Assembly: GCF_000471905.2 (NCBI RefSeq)
Contig: NW_006497560.1
Span: 736,362 to 800,361, forward strand
DNA from: Amborella trichopoda
Taxonomy: Eukaryota; Streptophyta; Magnoliopsida; Amborellales; Amborellaceae
DNA length: 64,000 bases
Direction: 5' to 3'
Part shown: one piece after another, positions 60,742 to 64,000 of the stretch
How the letters are laid out: every line of letters starts with the position of its first letter
How positions within the stretch are numbered: position 1 is the stretch's first letter
Translations under genes and position numbers: made by a program
Notes under the pieces: model-generated
Told to the model about the DNA's origin: nothing
What the model saw: only the letters and a program-made list of their open reading frames with translations
Database searches by the model: none

Positions 60742-60770
60742 GAGTAAAAATGGAAGAATAAAAGTGAACA
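60742..60770 (+). other. Polypurine tract next to the 3' LTR
   Basis: AAAAATGGAAGAATAAAAGT lies just before TGGGCC, the inferred LTR start at 60771. Purine richness and position fit the second-strand primer site. Confidence 0.6.
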
Positions 60771-61127
60771 TGGGCCATAAGATCATGGGTAAAAGAGCCC
60801 CAAATAAAAAGAGGTTGGTGAAAACCGTCTCTACGGTGCCGCTCCCCAAGTTCAAGTGAAAATCCACAAAGGAGGCTTGGATCAATAAACAGGTTGATGC
60901 AGCACTTGCCTCAACTGGTGGCGTCAGCCCTCACTCAACAAAAAAAAAAAATTCCCTGGTGTTACAATACCAAGGTCCAAAAATACGAGCTCTAAGGAAA
61001 AGATTCCAACAGCTTGAGTCTAGTTGCAAAAAGGACTCAAAATATAGAATACTTGCCAAGATGACAAGACAAGTCTCATGAAGAAGAGCATCATTCTCAG
61101 GAGGTTACAAATGTACTCTAAGATGCC

Positions 61128-61561
61128 AAAGATGCCCCGAGAAGGCTAAGTCAGCCATGACTTTGGACCTTCTATGTAACCAACTGCACAACAGTTGGGT
61201 AAGGGGTGGTTGTACCCAAAGCTGGTTATCTCGAAAAACTGAGGTACCCTACCCGCCAAGGAACAAATGGTGCACGATGTAGACGAGTGCTAACAAAAGG
61301 CTATTTAGTACAACAAACAAAAAAGAAAGTCACTCCAACGAACCAAAGATGCCCCAAGAAGGCTAAGTCCATCATGACTTTGGAGCGGCAATCAGATGAT
61401 TGTCGTAGCTGCAAAGCAGTGGGTAGGGGTGGTTATACCCAAAGCTGGTTATCTCGATAAACTAAGGTACCCTACCCGTCAAGGAACAACCGGTGCATTA
61501 TGTAGACGAGTGCCAACCAAAAGCTCTTTTGTTGTCTTTCTAAGACAAAGAAACTCAGCGC
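61128..61561. repeat. 217-bp tandem duplication in 3' LTR
   Basis: AAAGATGCCCC begins at 61128 and 61345. Each copy then has GAAGGCTAAGTC, GGTTATCTCGA and GGTACCCTACCCG. The 5' LTR has one copy (44428-44610). Confidence 0.85.
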
Positions 61562-63200
61562 CAATGGGAACAATGCCCTTCGATATGGCACTCAATTGCC
61601 AGACGGGCTGATTCTGACTGACGAGGTCCATACAAAATCCTCAGCTTCAGAATCACAGATAGTCCACACGAGGGTGAGGATATCGATAAGATCCCTCAAA
61701 AAATTCTCTTCTCAGACCTGTGAACAATGCATCCCTACGTCTGAGCATCCTAGTTACACCATTGTGTGAATCTCCTCGACATTCATGTGGTTCTATGGCT
61801 AGGAAGAAAAAAGTAATAAAGCCGAAGGAAATTTTTTGAATGTTGTCCTTCTAGCTTCTCTCGAAGCTCAACATTCGACGGGGCAAGTTGTTTGAACATA
61901 TTTTTCAGCACCTTGGTCCCCGATGCAGAATATAGAGGAAGAAGGTCAATAAGCATATAAAACAGTGGAAATTTTGACTGTCTCATAATGGCCCCAAAAT
62001 CAATCAAGATCTTCATCACCACTACAAAAGGCCACTTTTCAAGTTTCATCGCGATCAGATATGTCTAAGGCAGTGAAAACAAAGAAACAGTTTCAGAAAA
62101 ATCGGCCTCTTACACCCTGAAATGGACCCCCATAACTAGAACCATATTTTTTGTGTGTCAAACAATTGTGGGATCATCATCATTGGATCCGATAAGGTCA
62201 AAAACCCCTATGGGTCAAGTTTTGGCTTAATCGAGTACTCCACGACAAAGTTATGGGTAAAATACCAAAAGGAGGTACACCGCACACTATTCCCGTGTGG
62301 CCACCCTGCACCAAACACCATTAACAGTGGTTGTTTTTAAAGTCACGAGCAGTGACTTTTGGGGCCTCTATCTCACTCGTTCCAAGTCGAATTGCTCTCA
62401 AATTTTGTGAGCATGTTCGTCTCATTAAGACGAGCATTTCGATATGTGGTACGCCCCGTAACGATGCTCGAGCAGGGAGAAAACTAGAGAGAAGTTGCTG
62501 ATCTGTGAAGAAAATTACAAAAAATTTAACAGCAACATGCCTCACTCGATCGACCAAATCATGGCTCTCGCATACCCGATCGGCACAAAACTAATTGCAT
62601 TATGTGCGTGAGGTCCGTTGCTATGTCTGGTCTGAACCTCGGGTACGATGAACGGTTGGATTTTACACACAGAGCATCGAAGCTGCTATAAATTCTGACC
62701 GACAAATTTCAAGATTCCGAACAAACACTCAAGACGACGAAATCTTCATCCGGACACAAAATCAAGCAGCGTTTGTTGCAACGTGATCGTGACAGCATGC
62801 TCAGTGTGATTCAGTGAAAAAACTGAATAAAAATATTAAGAAACGAGCACACAATCAATCCAAACTTTTCAAGATTCAAGTAAATTTCAAGTTTCAAGAT
62901 CATGGCTTAAAAACATGATTCATGGCTCGAAGTTGGTATAAAATCGATCGTCATGCCGAGCCCCAGAAGAAAACAAGCATCTTTCGATCAAACGGGCAAC
63001 AGAACAACCCCGAATCAGTCATGGAAGATCACGCAAGTTCTCTAGCAGCAGTAGGGACTATTCTGGAATTCCACATATTGTTAGGCAGGGGCAAAACAAT
63101 TCTTTTGCACCCATTTTTAGAAATTTTTTTAATTCAATTAATTGTAATTATCTTCAATTCTATGTAGTTTTTGGGTGTCCACCCATGTTTGGGCCCAATT

Positions 63201-63264
63201 CTATATAAGCATGTAAAGCCAAATTGTAAAATCCCCTTGGGTTCATTCTTAAAGATTCAATAAA
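63201..63264 (+). promoter_or_regulatory. LTR core promoter and poly(A) signal (3' copy)
   Basis: TATA box CTATATAAGC at 63201 and AATAAA at 63259, with the same layout and spacing as in the 5' LTR. Confidence 0.75.
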
Positions 63265-63576
63265 GGCTTCATTTTTGCTTAACCTCGTGGGTGCATCTTG
63301 GAGAGAGAGATAGGAGAGAGAAGAAAGTGGTCAGTACCTTTCGATAAGGTAACTTTCTCTCTCTTTCTCTCTCCTCCCTTTCTTTCTCTCTTTCTCTCTC
63401 TTCTTCTCATCTTTATATCTCTTTCTCTCTCTTCTTCTCATATCTATCTCTCTTTTTCTCTCTTCTTCTCATCTCTATCTCTCTTTTTCTCTCTTCTTCT
63501 CGTCTCTATCTATCTCTCTCTCTTCTTCCCTCTCTATCTCTTTCTCTCTCTTCTTCCCATCCTCTATCCCCTTCTT

Positions 63577-64000
63577 TAGATATAGTCGGCGAAGCTCAGC
63601 ACCGACTGCGTCCCCTCTCTCTCCTCTATCTAAATACAGTTGGCGAAGCTTAGCTCTGACTGCGCCCCCTCTCTCTCCTCTGTTTAGCCCAATCGGTGAA
63701 GCTCAACACAGACTGTATCTTCTCTCTCTTCTTAGAACACAGCCGACAATACCTAGCATCGACTGTGTCTCTCTCTCCACTCTTCTTAAAACACAGCTGA
63801 TAATGCCTAGCGCCGACTGTGTCTTTCTATCTCCTCTCTTCTTTAAAAAACACAGCCAACGATGCCTAGTACCGACTGTGTCCTTCTTGTCCCCTTTCTC
63901 TCTAACACGACCGACGATACCTAGCACTGACTGTGTCCTCTCTCTCTTCTTCTTCTAACACAGTCGGCGATACCTAGCATCAACTGTGTATTCTTTCTCT
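63577..64000 (+). repeat. Hairpin-unit array in 3' LTR
   Basis: Eight units of about 50-60 bp, the last cut by the window end. The general form is ACACAG.CGGCGAT, ACCTAGC, then ACCGACTGTGT, with CT-rich spacers. Arms such as ACACAGT...ACTGTGT (63958-63989) can pair. The position matches the array in the 5' LTR. Confidence 0.8.

Larger units (their letters stand above)
44126..64000 (+). mobile_element. Giant non-autonomous Ty3/gypsy (Tat-like) retrotransposon with antisense gene; right end beyond window
   Basis: Bounded by two direct long repeats (44126 onward and 60771 onward), each with TATA, AATAAA and a hairpin array in the same order. Between them lie a partial extra U3 (48190-49440), gag and protease on + (49499-53503), a minus-strand plant-mobile-domain gene (53634-57083), motif arrays and a satellite (57130-60620). 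No RT, RNase H or integrase was recognised, so mobility would need another element's enzymes. The gag/protease style (CxxHx4Hx4C knuckles, LDGGSAVNLIP) and large size fit the Tat/Ogre group. Stops and shifts show decay. Confidence 0.8.
60771..64000 (+). repeat. 3' LTR (truncated by the window end)
   Basis: Collinear with 44126-47200. It has 70-80 bp absent from the 5' LTR (near 60846-60920) and a 217-bp internal tandem duplication (61128-61561) that the 5' copy lacks, so the LTRs have diverged. TATA (CTATATAAGC, 63201-63210) and AATAAA (63259-63264) are kept. Confidence 0.85.

Noticed and set aside
1-64000. CRISPR arrays, operons, tRNA or rRNA genes
   Set aside because: None seen. Repeats are eukaryotic satellite, MITE or LTR types, and no cloverleaf-like or rRNA-like sequence was recognised by eye.

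Overview
This window looks like nuclear DNA from a repeat-rich flowering plant. Genes are split by GT-AG introns, one of them over 13 kb, and the space around them is filled with Ty1/copia, Ty3/gypsy, L1-type LINE, hAT-like and fold-back elements. The species cannot be read from the sequence. Only two cellular genes are supported, both on the + strand. Most of the remaining sequence is transposon-derived or shows nothing recognisable.

Region 1 (1-34000). After a minisatellite (1-303) and a decayed LINE (2037-3180) lie 19 exons (3502-33967) of a kinase-like/CYTH gene. They encode the last 704 residues in one continuous frame: a CYTH-like half, a linker, a uridine-kinase-like P-loop module with an intact Walker A, a second CYTH-like half, a short coiled coil and a C-terminal membrane anchor. 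The 5' exons were not found and probably lie upstream of the window. Intron 7643-21115 holds a nested stack. An antisense copia element (8727-20530) was split by a LINE (10826-15258, flanked by a 13-bp target duplication). The LINE itself received two long inverted-repeat elements, and the copia element also received an hAT-like element (17050-18138). A compact hAT-type MITE (8255-8674, 8-bp target duplication) lies beside the stack.

Region 2 (34000-44125). AT-rich intergenic DNA carries several MITE-like elements, including three copies of one ~380-bp family, and short tandem duplications. Within it is a two-exon HMGA gene (40365-42239), with a linker-histone-type globular domain and five AT-hooks, preceded by a CT-rich leader.

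Region 3 (44126-64000, running off the end). This is one very large, apparently non-autonomous Ty3/gypsy-like element on the + strand. Its LTRs exceed 3.2 kb and carry TATA, AATAAA and an array of imperfect hairpins. An extra internal piece of the LTR U3 follows. Next comes a decayed gag-protease region with two CxxHx4Hx4C knuckles. No reverse transcriptase, RNase H or integrase was found. In their place is an antisense, now broken gene for a plant-mobile-domain/coiled-coil protein, with its own candidate TATA box and poly(A) signal. Two arrays of a GCGCCGACTGTGT-like motif, a complex 1.6-kb satellite and the 3' LTR follow. This element is the most unusual object in the window.
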